Source: DATLWR01 sp035576205
GTDB taxonomy: Bacteria > Pseudomonadota > Zetaproteobacteria > Mariprofundales > Mariprofundaceae
DNA length: 10,680 nucleotides
Direction of reading: 5' to 3'
NCBI GenBank assembly: GCA_035576205.1
Contig: DATLWR010000051.1
Location: 1-10,680 of the forward strand
Both the position numbers and the translations under genes were made by a program. Within the stretch, counting starts at the first letter, position 1; the number at the start of each line of letters is the position of its first letter. Positions 1-6,222 of the stretch are shown piece by piece. Below the pieces are notes generated by a model. That model worked only from the letters and a program-made list of their open reading frames with translations. It ran no database searches and had not been told where the DNA came from.

Positions 1-63
1 TATTCCCCCACTTTAGGTAGGATATTAGGGGGCGGCAAATGGGCCAGCTCTGCGACGTGGAGG
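1..63. other. Short non-coding edge downstream of folE
   Basis: No coding sequence is visible in these 63 bases, which lie just past the folE stop. They hold a C5 tract (6-10) and a G5 tract (28-32) that could pair across 17 bases, with AT-richer sequence between. There is no T-run next to the tracts, so a classical intrinsic terminator is not supported. If a further minus-strand gene lies to the left, this could be its promoter or operator region. Confidence 0.3.
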
Positions 64-663
64 TTAGAGGCCTTTCTCCATGCCAATGAGCTGGAACAGC
101 TCCAGGCGCGAGGAGGGGTTCTTCATGAAGGCGCCGGTCAGTTTCGAGGTGGTGGTCCAGGAGTTCGGCTTGTGGATGCCGCGATGGCACATGCAGAAGT
201 GCTGGCACTGGATGATCACCGCCACGCCGGCTGGACGCAGCACGGTCTCGATGGCGTTGGCGATCTGCATGGTCAGCTTCTCCTGCACCTGCAGCCGCTT
301 GGCGTAGCCCTCGACGACGCGGGCAAGCTTCGAGAGGCCGACGACGCGGCCGTTCGGGATATAGGCGACGTGCGCCTTGCCGACGAACGGCACCATATGG
401 TGTTCGCAGTGGCTGTGCACATCGATATCGGAGACCAGCACCACTTCGTCGTAGCCCTCGGCTTCCTTGAAGGTCTTGCGCAGGTGCTCCTCCGGGTCCT
501 CGCGGTAGCCGGCGAAATGCTCCTGCATGGCCGAGATGACGCGCGCCGGGGTTTCGATCAGCCCTTCGCGGCTCACATCCTCGCCGATGTAGCGCAGCAG
601 GCCGCGCACATGCTCCATGGCTTCGACATTCTTCGGATCGGTGGTATCGAGTTCGTTGGTCAT
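64..663 (-). CDS. folE: GTP cyclohydrolase I (FolE)
   Basis: Converts GTP to 7,8-dihydroneopterin triphosphate plus formate, the first committed step of tetrahydrofolate and pterin synthesis; it is a cytosolic, zinc-dependent homodecamer in the family. The 199-residue product has the whole type I fold. The zinc motif HSHCEHH lies at 83-89 (Cys86, His89) and the partner cysteine is Cys157 in QHFCMCHRG. The family segments YIPNGRVVGLSKLARVVE (101-118) and QVQEKLT (125-131) are intact. The open frame runs upstream to about 996, but that stretch does not resemble FolE and overlaps the divergent phosphatase gene; the ATG at 663 gives the normal family length and is followed by the expected helical start. 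No strong Shine-Dalgarno is seen before it. The gene diverges from the phosphatase gene across 100 bp. Confidence 0.95.
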   Translation of the reverse strand: MTNELDTTDPKNVEAMEHVRGLLRYIGEDVSREGLIETPARVISAMQEHFAGYREDPEEHLRKTFKEAEGYDEVVLVSDIDVHSHCEHHMVPFVGKAHVAYIPNGRVVGLSKLARVVEGYAKRLQVQEKLTMQIANAIETVLRPAGVAVIIQCQHFCMCHRGIHKPNSWTTTSKLTGAFMKNPSSRLELFQLIGMEKGL

Positions 664-676
664 GGCGTGGCAACCC

Positions 677-702
677 CGTCGCAATGCGATAATCTCGCGA
701 CG
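677..702. promoter_or_regulatory. Inverted repeat in the folE/phosphatase divergent region
   Basis: CGTCGC (677-682) is repeated inverted as GCGACG (697-702) with a 14-base spacer. A competing smaller hairpin, GCGA-TAATC-TCGC, lies at 686-698. The hexamer CGATAA also occurs twice (687-692 and 701-706). The position between two divergent starts would suit an operator or overlapping promoters, but no convincing -35/-10 pair was found. Functional assignment is inference only. Confidence 0.2.
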
Positions 703-763
703 ATAACGGATTCCGGCCGCCGGCAACACCCTTTGCACGGCGCGGCCATCGGGAGAGACACAC

Positions 764-1351
764 ATGCTGATTGCCGATCTGCTGCGCCACGGCGAACTGG
801 AGGGCGGCGTGAAATACCGCGGCACGGTGGACGATCCGCTGACCCCCGCCGGCCGCCTGGCGATGGATGCGGTGTGGGCGAAGCTCAAGGGTGAGGTGGA
901 CCTGATCGTCGCCTCGCCACTCAGCCGTTGTGCCGAGCCGGCGCAGGAGTGGGCGGCGCAGGCCGGCATCGATTGCCTGATCGACGAGCGCGTCATGGAG
1001 ATGCGCTACGGTGCCTGGGAGGGGAAGACCAGTGCGGAGATCCGCGTCGAGTTTCCCGGCATGCTGGATCGCTGGCGGGCCGACCCCTCAGGCCAGCGGC
1101 CGCCGGGCGGCGAAAGTCCGGAGGAACTCAGGGCCCGGCTTACGGAGTGGTGGCAGGAGGCGCGGGAACGTCACGACGGCAAACGCATCCTGGTGGTGGG
1201 CCACTCCGGCAGCCTGCGCATGCTGATCGCCATCGCGCTCGGCGCACCCATCGTCACCACCCGCCAGCTCGATATGCCCTACGCTTGCTGGAGCCGTATC
1301 GCCGCCAGCGAGAGCCACTCCTGGCTGATGCATCACAATATGAGAGGCTGA
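764..1351 (+). CDS. Histidine phosphatase family protein (CobC / alpha-ribazole phosphatase-like)
   Basis: Phosphoglycerate-mutase-fold phosphatase of 195 residues. The phosphohistidine motif LLRHGE lies at 6-11 (Arg8, catalytic His9), ASPLSRC (Ser/Arg phosphate pocket) is near 50, the acidic EMRYGAWEG segment is near 84, PPGGES is near 114, and the second active-site histidine is His147 in VGHSGS. The GRxDxPLTxxG, GxWEG and PPGGES pattern is what one sees in CobC-type alpha-ribazole-5'-phosphate phosphatases of cobalamin assembly. That specificity cannot be proven here, because no other cobalamin gene is in the window and the superfamily is promiscuous. A good ribosome site (GGGAGAG, 751-757) sits six bases before the ATG. 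It diverges from folE and ends seven bases from the stop of the convergent endonuclease gene. No signal peptide, so it should be cytosolic. Confidence 0.85.
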   Translation: MLIADLLRHGELEGGVKYRGTVDDPLTPAGRLAMDAVWAKLKGEVDLIVASPLSRCAEPAQEWAAQAGIDCLIDERVMEMRYGAWEGKTSAEIRVEFPGMLDRWRADPSGQRPPGGESPEELRARLTEWWQEARERHDGKRILVVGHSGSLRMLIAIALGAPIVTTRQLDMPYACWSRIAASESHSWLMHHNMRG

Positions 1352-1362
1352 ACCGGGTTCAG
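1348..1362. terminator. Hairpin spanning both convergent stop codons
   Basis: CTGAAC (1348-1353), loop CGG, GTTCAG (1357-1362) form a perfect 6-bp stem. The TGA of the phosphatase gene (1349-1351) sits in one arm, and the TGA of the minus-strand endonuclease gene (1359-1361 on the plus strand) in the other. No T-run follows on either side, so intrinsic termination is uncertain; it could be a bidirectional RNA 3'-end stabiliser or simply a chance result of close packing. Confidence 0.3.
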
Positions 1363-2117
1363 TGGGCCCAGAGCGGGTCGATGCGGCTCTTGATCGGTGC
1401 GGCGACGGCAGGATCGAGACCGGAGAGGAAGTGCAGCCCCGTCGCCTTTTCCACCTCATCCACGCTGGTGACGAACTTCGGCAGGTCCGAGTTCTTCTCG
1501 CTGCGGTTGGGAATGATGAAGGCGATGGCATCCATGCGGGCAGGATCGAAGATCACCTTGTAGCAGGCATCGGGCACGGCTACGCGGTCCGGGCCGATGG
1601 TTTTCGGGTTCGGCGACGTGTAGATGTTGCCGGTCACCACATACAGCTCGCCGCGCGAATCCACCCAGTCGCGCACCTTCTCTTCCAGCAGCTTCCAGAT
1701 GCCGCGGTTCATGCCGGCACCCACCTGCGGCGCCATGTTGGAGAGCAGGAAACTCTCGCTCATCGCCTGCGCACTCCAGCGCATGGCGGCGGCCGGTGCC
1801 ATGTGGCCGCGGTCGTAGCCGCTGCCTTTGTAATCGGCGAGCTCGGCGCGCTGGCCGATCGGCAGGTCCGGGTCGGGCCGGAAGTCGTTGGAGCGCCTGG
1901 CGGTGCCATGCACCTTGGCGGGGGTGAGGTGGTAGCCCACCCAGTCGGGGGTCTTGCGGGCAGCGTTGTAGTCGAGCAGGTAGCCCTGCCGGCAGAGCAG
2001 GATGCCGCTCTGGCCCGGCGCGCCGTAGCGGATCTGATCCCGGCAATCGTCCAGCGGCGATGCCTGGGCGGCGGCCGAAAGCAGCAGGGCAGCGATGAGG
2101 ATGAATAGGCGTTGCAA
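1359..2117 (-). CDS. Secreted DNA/RNA non-specific endonuclease (NUC1 / Serratia nuclease-like)
   Basis: Predicted Mg-dependent sugar-non-specific nuclease of the beta-beta-alpha-metal family. Numbered from the TTG start (252 residues), the catalytic motif DRGHM lies at 102-106 with the general base His105. Asn137, Trp141 and Glu145 in NRGIWKLLE match the N-x3-W-x3-E spacing around the metal-ligand Asn of Serratia nuclease. Residues 1-19 form a short signal peptide with a hydrophobic core and an AQA cleavage site, so the protein should be exported to the periplasm or beyond. The start chosen is TTG at 2117: it places the signal peptide at the N terminus and has a strong AGGAAGAA ribosome site (2123-2130) just upstream. 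The open frame reaches an ATG at 2210, but those extra 31 residues would bury the signal peptide. It may act in nutrient scavenging or DNA turnover; an immunity partner is not seen, so a toxin role is not favoured. Confidence 0.9.
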   Translation of the reverse strand: MQRLFILIAALLLSAAAQASPLDDCRDQIRYGAPGQSGILLCRQGYLLDYNAARKTPDWVGYHLTPAKVHGTARRSNDFRPDPDLPIGQRAELADYKGSGYDRGHMAPAAAMRWSAQAMSESFLLSNMAPQVGAGMNRGIWKLLEEKVRDWVDSRGELYVVTGNIYTSPNPKTIGPDRVAVPDACYKVIFDPARMDAIAFIIPNRSEKNSDLPKFVTSVDEVEKATGLHFLSGLDPAVAAPIKSRIDPLWAH

Positions 2118-2122
2118 ATCGG

Positions 2123-2130
2123 TTCTTCCT
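2123..2130 (-). promoter_or_regulatory. Ribosome binding site deciding the TTG start of the endonuclease
   Basis: On the minus strand this reads AGGAAGAA, five bases before the TTG at 2117. It is the only good Shine-Dalgarno near the start of this frame and supports TTG over the upstream ATG at 2210. Confidence 0.6.
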
Positions 2131-2254
2131 AAACCTGTCAGTGACGAACTCCGGACGATTATCGCGAAGTCATTATTTCCCGGATGGTGGCAGCCGGACA
2201 ATGGCCACACGGACTACGGGTATTTGCAATATCCGCCCGGTTACCCGGAAGGAG

Positions 2255-2281
2255 GGCGCGGCCGTTTCGCCGGCTGGCGCC
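2255..2281. terminator. GC-rich hairpin downstream of the wrbA-like gene
   Basis: GGCGC-G-GCCG, loop TTTCGC, CGGC-TG-GCGCC forms a nine-pair stem with a small asymmetric internal bulge, 32 bases past the stop of the wrbA-like gene in its direction of transcription. No U-run follows on either strand, so it is not a textbook intrinsic terminator. It is the strongest fold in the 195-bp gap between the wrbA-like gene and the endonuclease gene, and probably marks the 3' end of the ubiG-to-wrbA operon. Nothing else convincing was seen in this gap. Confidence 0.3.
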
Positions 2282-2312
2282 TCGATTCAGAATAAGGGTG
2301 GCGGGGCCGGAG

Positions 2313-2855
2313 TCAGCCCAGCAGTTTTGCGGCGATCTCGACGACGTGGGCGCCGTAGCTGCGCGCGGCGACCAGGGCCGCATCGCTGATACCGCTCGGA
2401 ATGCCCTCGTGGTTGCTGGTGCGGGCATAGGCGCCCCACTGGATGCCGCCGTCGGCGTAGCCGGGCAGGTCTTTCGGCATGCCGACCACGATCATGCCCT
2501 GCTCGAGGAAGTGCGAGTGCAGCGCGACCAGCGTCTGCTCGACACCGCCGCCGCCGTAGCCGAAGCCGCCTCCCGATGCGAAAACGCCGCCCACCTTGCC
2601 CTCCAGCAGGTTCTCCATCCACAGCTTGCCCGCCTCGTCGATGAGCTTCTTCAGCTGCCAGGCCATCGCGCCCATGTGCACCGGCGTGCCGAAGATCAGC
2701 ACGTCGGCGGCGGTGAGGTCGTCGATGGTCGTCGCCGCCGCCTTCTGCAGGCGGATATCGGCTTTCGGGTTCGCGGCCCGGGCGCCGGCGGCGATGGCCT
2801 CGGCCATCTTCTCGGTGCTGCCGTAGTCGGAGTGGTAGGCGATCAGGACGTGCAT
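2313..2855 (-). CDS. Flavodoxin-family NAD(P)H:quinone oxidoreductase, WrbA-like
   Basis: Predicted FMN-binding flavodoxin-fold protein of 180 residues that would reduce quinones by two electrons in the cytosol. The phosphate loop SDYGSTEKMA lies at 9-18, and FGTPVHMGAMAWQLKKLID (55-73) matches the second flavin loop of WrbA. The third region is FASGGGFGYGGGG (92-104), followed by EQTLVALHSHFLEQGMIVVGMP, the WrbA hallmark segment. It is shorter than E. coli WrbA (about 198 residues), lacking the insertion between strands 2 and 3, and the third loop is unusually glycine-rich, so a WrbA-related rather than strictly orthologous enzyme is likely. The ATG at 2855 has a GGAG ribosome site upstream. 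It is the last gene of the leftward operon, 19 bases after yqgE. With ubiG at the operon's other end, a link to quinone redox state is possible but unproven. Confidence 0.85.
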   Translation of the reverse strand: MHVLIAYHSDYGSTEKMAEAIAAGARAANPKADIRLQKAAATTIDDLTAADVLIFGTPVHMGAMAWQLKKLIDEAGKLWMENLLEGKVGGVFASGGGFGYGGGGVEQTLVALHSHFLEQGMIVVGMPKDLPGYADGGIQWGAYARTSNHEGIPSGISDAALVAARSYGAHVVEIAAKLLG

Positions 2856-2874
2856 GGCGGCTCCGGGATGAAGG

Positions 2875-3447
2875 TCAGGCGTGGCCGATCTGGTCGGAGA
2901 GGTTGGAGCGGTCGATGCCCATGCAGCGGGCGCCGAACGCCCAGCGCCCTTCCGGCGGCTCCTGGAACAGGATGTGATGGCTGGCGGGTGCGACGATCCA
3001 GTCGTTGTTCGACAGCTCCTGCTCGAGCTGGCCGCTGCCCCAGCCGGCGTAACCCAGCAGCAGCATGTAGTGCTCGGGCCCTTCGCCCTTGGCGATGGCC
3101 TCCAGGATGTCGCGCGAGGCGGTGAGGTGCAGCTCGCTGGTGACCTGCATGGTCGAGTCGTAGACGTGCCAGCCGTCGTGCAGGATGAAGCCGCGGAATT
3201 CGTCCACCGGGCCGCCGTCGAAAACGCGGCGGTCGCTGTCCGGCAATACCTTGCCCGGCTCGGCATGCCAGATGTCGAGATCCTCGAGCACCTCCTGCAG
3301 CGTGACGTCGCGCAGCCGGTTGACGATCAGCCCCATGCAGCCGTCGGTGTCGTGATGGCAGATCAGCACCACCGAATCGCTGAAATTCGGGTCCTGCAGC
3401 GTCGGCATCGCCAGCAGCAGCTGGCCGGTCAGCTCGGTAATATGCAA
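2875..3447 (-). CDS. YqgE/AlgH family protein
   Basis: UPF0301 (YqgE/AlgH) protein, a widespread family of unsettled biochemical role; AlgH was named for a link to alginate regulation in Pseudomonas. Family landmarks are clear: LLLAMPTLQDPNFSDSV at the N terminus, CMGLIVNR, the FDGGPVDEFRGFILH loop, the LLLGYAGWGSGQLEQEL motif and NNDWIVAP near the C terminus. Start choice: TTG at 3447 (190 residues) is preceded by AAGGAG at a six-base spacing and places LLLAMP about ten residues in, as in relatives. A GTG at 3462 (195 residues) would overlap the pdxA stop by four bases but lacks a clear ribosome site. The gene lies directly after pdxA, where E. coli has rsmA, and its frequent partner ruvX (yqgF) is not here. 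No signal peptide or membrane segment. Confidence 0.92.
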   Translation of the reverse strand: MHITELTGQLLLAMPTLQDPNFSDSVVLICHHDTDGCMGLIVNRLRDVTLQEVLEDLDIWHAEPGKVLPDSDRRVFDGGPVDEFRGFILHDGWHVYDSTMQVTSELHLTASRDILEAIAKGEGPEHYMLLLGYAGWGSGQLEQELSNNDWIVAPASHHILFQEPPEGRWAFGARCMGIDRSNLSDQIGHA

Positions 3448-3458
3448 ACCGTTCTCCT

Positions 3459-4469
3459 TCACCGGCTGCCGGCCACGTTCGTCACAGCACCCCGCACGAT
3501 TTGCCGTGCCATGCGGATGGCGGCCAGCAGGCTACTGTAGGATACATCGTTCTTGCCGGCGCGGTCCAATGCCGTGCCATGATCGACACTGGTGCGGATG
3601 AACGGCAGACCGAGCGTGACGTTCACCGATTCGCCGAAGCTCAGCGCCTTGATCGGGATCAGCCCCTGGTCGTGATAGCAGCAGACGATCGCATCGAAAT
3701 GCTCGCGGATCGGCGGGGCGAACAGCGTGTCGGAGGGCATCGGGCCGTGCACGTCGATGCCATCGCCGCGCGCCGCCTTCGCGGCCGGGGCGAGGATGTC
3801 GATCTCCTCGTGGCCGAAGTGGCCTGCCTCGCCGGCATGCGGATTGAGCGCGCACAGGCCGATGCGCGGGCGGGCGATGCCGAAGCGCTTTTTCAGGTCG
3901 GCATGCACGATGCGCAGGGTGGCGAGCGTCTGCGCGACCGACAGGCTGGCCGGCACGTCGCGCAGCGCCAGATGGGTGGTGAGCAGTGCCACGCGCAGCT
4001 GATCGGAGGCGAGCATCATGACGAAAGGCACATCGCCGGCCAGGTGCGCCAGGTATTCCGTGTGGCCCGGGAAGGCGAAGCCGGCATCGCGCAACACCGC
4101 CTTCTCGATCGGGCCGGTGACGAGTGCGGCGGCATTGCCTTTCAGGCAGGCGATAGCGGCTGCCTCGATGCAGCCGACGACGGCCATGGCGGTGTCCTGA
4201 CTCGGCCGGCCGGCATGGACCGGGGCGACGGGCGTATGCTCCGGCAGCGGGTTCCAGCAGTTCAGCGCACCGGCCTCGAGATCGTCGAGGCCGACGCATT
4301 CGTGCAGCGGCACGTCGAGATCGGCTTCGGCCGCGCGCGCCGCCAGCCATTCGGCGGGGGCGGCGATCACGATGTCGGTGAATGCTTCGGGTGCTTCGGC
4401 AAAGGCGCGCAGCACGCAATCGGGGCCGATGCCGGCCGGTTCGCCCAGCGTCAGCAGCAGCGGCTTCAC
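3459..4469 (-). CDS. pdxA: 4-hydroxythreonine-4-phosphate dehydrogenase (PdxA)
   Basis: NAD-dependent oxidation of 4-phosphohydroxy-L-threonine in the DXP-dependent route to pyridoxal 5'-phosphate; the product is used by PdxJ. The 336-residue length is normal. It starts with the family signature TLGEPAGIGPD (7-17). The divalent-metal histidines are all present: His166 (LLTTHLALRDVP), His211 (NPHAGE) and His266 (CYHDQG), the same numbers as in E. coli PdxA. VDHGTALDRAG (295-305) and GHTEYL (135-140) are also intact, so the enzyme should be active. The start is a GTG whose first bases form GTGA with the surA stop (4-bp overlap); no strong Shine-Dalgarno precedes it, so translation is probably coupled to surA. 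The surA-pdxA order is conserved in many Proteobacteria. Confidence 0.97.
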   Translation of the reverse strand: MKPLLLTLGEPAGIGPDCVLRAFAEAPEAFTDIVIAAPAEWLAARAAEADLDVPLHECVGLDDLEAGALNCWNPLPEHTPVAPVHAGRPSQDTAMAVVGCIEAAAIACLKGNAAALVTGPIEKAVLRDAGFAFPGHTEYLAHLAGDVPFVMMLASDQLRVALLTTHLALRDVPASLSVAQTLATLRIVHADLKKRFGIARPRIGLCALNPHAGEAGHFGHEEIDILAPAAKAARGDGIDVHGPMPSDTLFAPPIREHFDAIVCCYHDQGLIPIKALSFGESVNVTLGLPFIRTSVDHGTALDRAGKNDVSYSSLLAAIRMARQIVRGAVTNVAGSR

Positions 4470-6175
4470 GGCTTCAGCGTCGCCTCGCTGACGATCTTCC
4501 AGACGCCGTCGACCGGCTTCAGCACCAGGCTCTTGCGGTCACGCGCTTTGACGAGGTCGGAGCTGTAGTCCTGCATGAAGTCGACGCGTACGCTGCCGTC
4601 TGCGAGCGGTGTCGCCTTCAGCTTCGAGAACTGCACGCGGATGAATTTCTTGTCGACGATCACCCTGCCCTTGTAGTCCTGCCATTGCGCCTTCGAGGTG
4701 AACGGCTTGCCCGGATCGAAATCGGGCGCATAGCTGTCGAAGAAGGCGGCGGTGTTCTTCGTCTCCCAGGCGTTGCGCCAGAACTCGACGGCGGCGAGAG
4801 CCGCCTTGGCCGGGTCCTGCGGTGCTGGTTTGGCAGCCGGTTTGGGCGCCTCGACGTCGGCATATTCGGTGGGCTGGCATGCAAAGGTCTGGACGCTCGC
4901 ATTGGCCTTCAGGCTGGCCAGCCAGCGCGGCATCTGCTCCTGCATCTCGGCATTCAGCAGCTGTTCGGCGATCTTGTCGCGGTAGGCCTCGAAGGAATTC
5001 GGATCGATATGGCGCTTGGCGATGACGCGGATGATGTGCAGGCCGAACGGCGACTGTACGACACCGCTGGTCTCGCCGGGCTTCAGCGCGAAGGCGGCAT
5101 CCTCGAAGGCCGGCACCATCGTGCCGCGCTTGAACCAGCCGAGGTCGCCGCCGCGCGAGGCACTGCCCGGGTCCTGCGAAACATCCTTGGCGCGCGCAGC
5201 GAAATCGGCATCGCTGGCGCCCTGCATGTCGCGGCTGATCGTTTCGGCGCGGTGCATGATCTTGGCGCGCGTCGCCGCATCGGCGGTCGACGGGATCTGG
5301 ATCAGGATGTGGCGGGCATGCACCTCGTCGTAGCTCTTGCCCTTGCTTTGCGGCTGTTGCCAGCGCTCTTCGGTCACCTTCAGGATATGGAAACCGGCCG
5401 GGGAACGGATCGGATCGCTGATGCCGCCGACCGGCAGGCTCATGACGGAAGCGAAGCGCGGATTGATCGCGCCTTCGAATATCCAGCCCATGTCGCCGCC
5501 CTGCGGCCCTTCCGGCGCATCGGAGTGCAGGCGCGCCATATTGGTGAAATTCGCGCCGGCCAGCAGCTGGCCATGCAGCTTCAGGGCCTCGCCCCGGATC
5601 TTGTCGACTTGCTCGGGGGAGGGGTCCTGCGGCAATGCCAGGAAGATCTGTGCCAGATGCACTTCGCGGACCGGTTTCGGGTTGGCGAGATACTTGCGGT
5701 AATACTCGCGCATCGCCTCTTCGCTGACCTGCAGCTTCGAGCGCACCGCGTCATTGGCCAGTTTGCTGAGCAGCAACTGGTCGTGGAGGTTCTTGCGATA
5801 GGTGTCGTAATCGACACCCTGCTTTTCCAGGATCTGCTGCAGCTGCCCGGTCAGCAGGTTGTTGCGCTGCTCGATATTGGCGATGGCGGCATCGATCTCG
5901 TCGTCGCTGACCGAAATGTCGAGTTTCTTCGCCTCCTGCAGCTGCAGTTCCTTGGTGATGTGCTCTTCCAGCACGCGCTGGTTCAGCTCGCCCCATGAGG
6001 GGAGATTGGCGCCGCCCGCCTGCTTGAGCTGCGTCATCGCCTGCTTGGCATCCTGCGCGATCTCGTAGCAGGTGATGGCCTCGTTGTTGACGATCGCTGC
6101 CAGCGAATCGATGGTGTCCGCGCGGGCCAGTGTTGTCGTGATGCAACACGCCAGAATCGCCAGTACCAGTCGCAT
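4466..6175 (-). CDS. surA: Periplasmic chaperone/peptidyl-prolyl isomerase SurA with an extra C-terminal NTF2-like domain
   Basis: SurA escorts unfolded outer-membrane proteins, LptD among them, across the periplasm to the BAM complex. The ATG at 6175 follows a GGAGG-type ribosome site and opens a 19-residue signal peptide ending ARA before DTIDSLAAIVN. The open frame continues upstream to 6220, but that stretch would mask the signal. Layout of the 569-residue product: N-terminal chaperone module (about 20-165), first parvulin domain (about 170-271, VHLAQIF, GGDMGW, SPAGFHILKV), second parvulin domain (about 285-390, ARHILIQ, GGDLGW, SPFGLHIIRV) and the C-terminal chaperone helix (to about 432). 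Usual SurA ends there, at 430-450 residues. Here a Lys/Pro/Ala linker leads into about 110 more residues resembling an NTF2-like domain, described separately. Both parvulin domains look complete. It lies 47 bp after lptD and overlaps pdxA by 4 bp. Confidence 0.96.
   Translation of the reverse strand: MRLVLAILACCITTTLARADTIDSLAAIVNNEAITCYEIAQDAKQAMTQLKQAGGANLPSWGELNQRVLEEHITKELQLQEAKKLDISVSDDEIDAAIANIEQRNNLLTGQLQQILEKQGVDYDTYRKNLHDQLLLSKLANDAVRSKLQVSEEAMREYYRKYLANPKPVREVHLAQIFLALPQDPSPEQVDKIRGEALKLHGQLLAGANFTNMARLHSDAPEGPQGGDMGWIFEGAINPRFASVMSLPVGGISDPIRSPAGFHILKVTEERWQQPQSKGKSYDEVHARHILIQIPSTADAATRAKIMHRAETISRDMQGASDADFAARAKDVSQDPGSASRGGDLGWFKRGTMVPAFEDAAFALKPGETSGVVQSPFGLHIIRVIAKRHIDPNSFEAYRDKIAEQLLNAEMQEQMPRWLASLKANASVQTFACQPTEYADVEAPKPAAKPAPQDPAKAALAAVEFWRNAWETKNTAAFFDSYAPDFDPGKPFTSKAQWQDYKGRVIVDKKFIRVQFSKLKATPLADGSVRVDFMQDYSSDLVKARDRKSLVLKPVDGVWKIVSEATLKP
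4469..4798 (-). other. NTF2-like (Cds6-type) C-terminal domain of SurA
   Basis: Residues about 460-569 of SurA. The pattern starts with a helix carrying VEFWRNAW (463-470) and then FFDSYAPDF, a KAQWQDYKGR segment, IRVQFSKLKA, the strand VRVDFMQDYSSD, a KSLVLK strand and finally GVWKIVSEA. This order (W..AW helix, YA.DF, W helix, then long strands ending in G.W.IV) is what I know from NTF2-like domains at the C termini of Cds6/L,D-transpeptidase-associated proteins. It follows a low-complexity KPAAKPAPQ-type linker, as expected for an appended module. The family call is from memory of motif patterns and would need a profile search. I know of no such domain in characterised SurA proteins. Confidence 0.65.
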
Positions 6176-6222
6176 GCGGCCTCCGGGGTAGGAAATGGGA
6201 ATATGGCCGGATATGGCCACGG

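Noticed and set aside
686..693. GATAAT as a -10 box for the phosphatase gene
   Set aside because: No acceptable -35 hexamer at 16-18 bases upstream.
664..996. Upstream extension of the folE frame
   Set aside because: Does not resemble FolE, would overlap the divergent phosphatase gene, and the ATG at 663 gives the normal FolE length.
1362..2108. Open frame of 248 codons on the plus strand opposite the endonuclease
   Set aside because: Shadow of the DRGH endonuclease gene; no motif or plausible start signal.
1359..2117. Endonuclease as a secreted toxin or defence nuclease
   Set aside because: Plain Sec signal peptide plus nuclease domain, with no toxin-delivery domain and no neighbouring immunity gene; a scavenging or general secreted nuclease is the simpler reading.
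4382..5998. Long open frame (538 codons) on the plus strand opposite surA
   Set aside because: Antisense to a clear SurA frame; the composition is Arg/His/Gly/Leu-rich with no recognisable motif, as expected for complement frames in GC-rich DNA.
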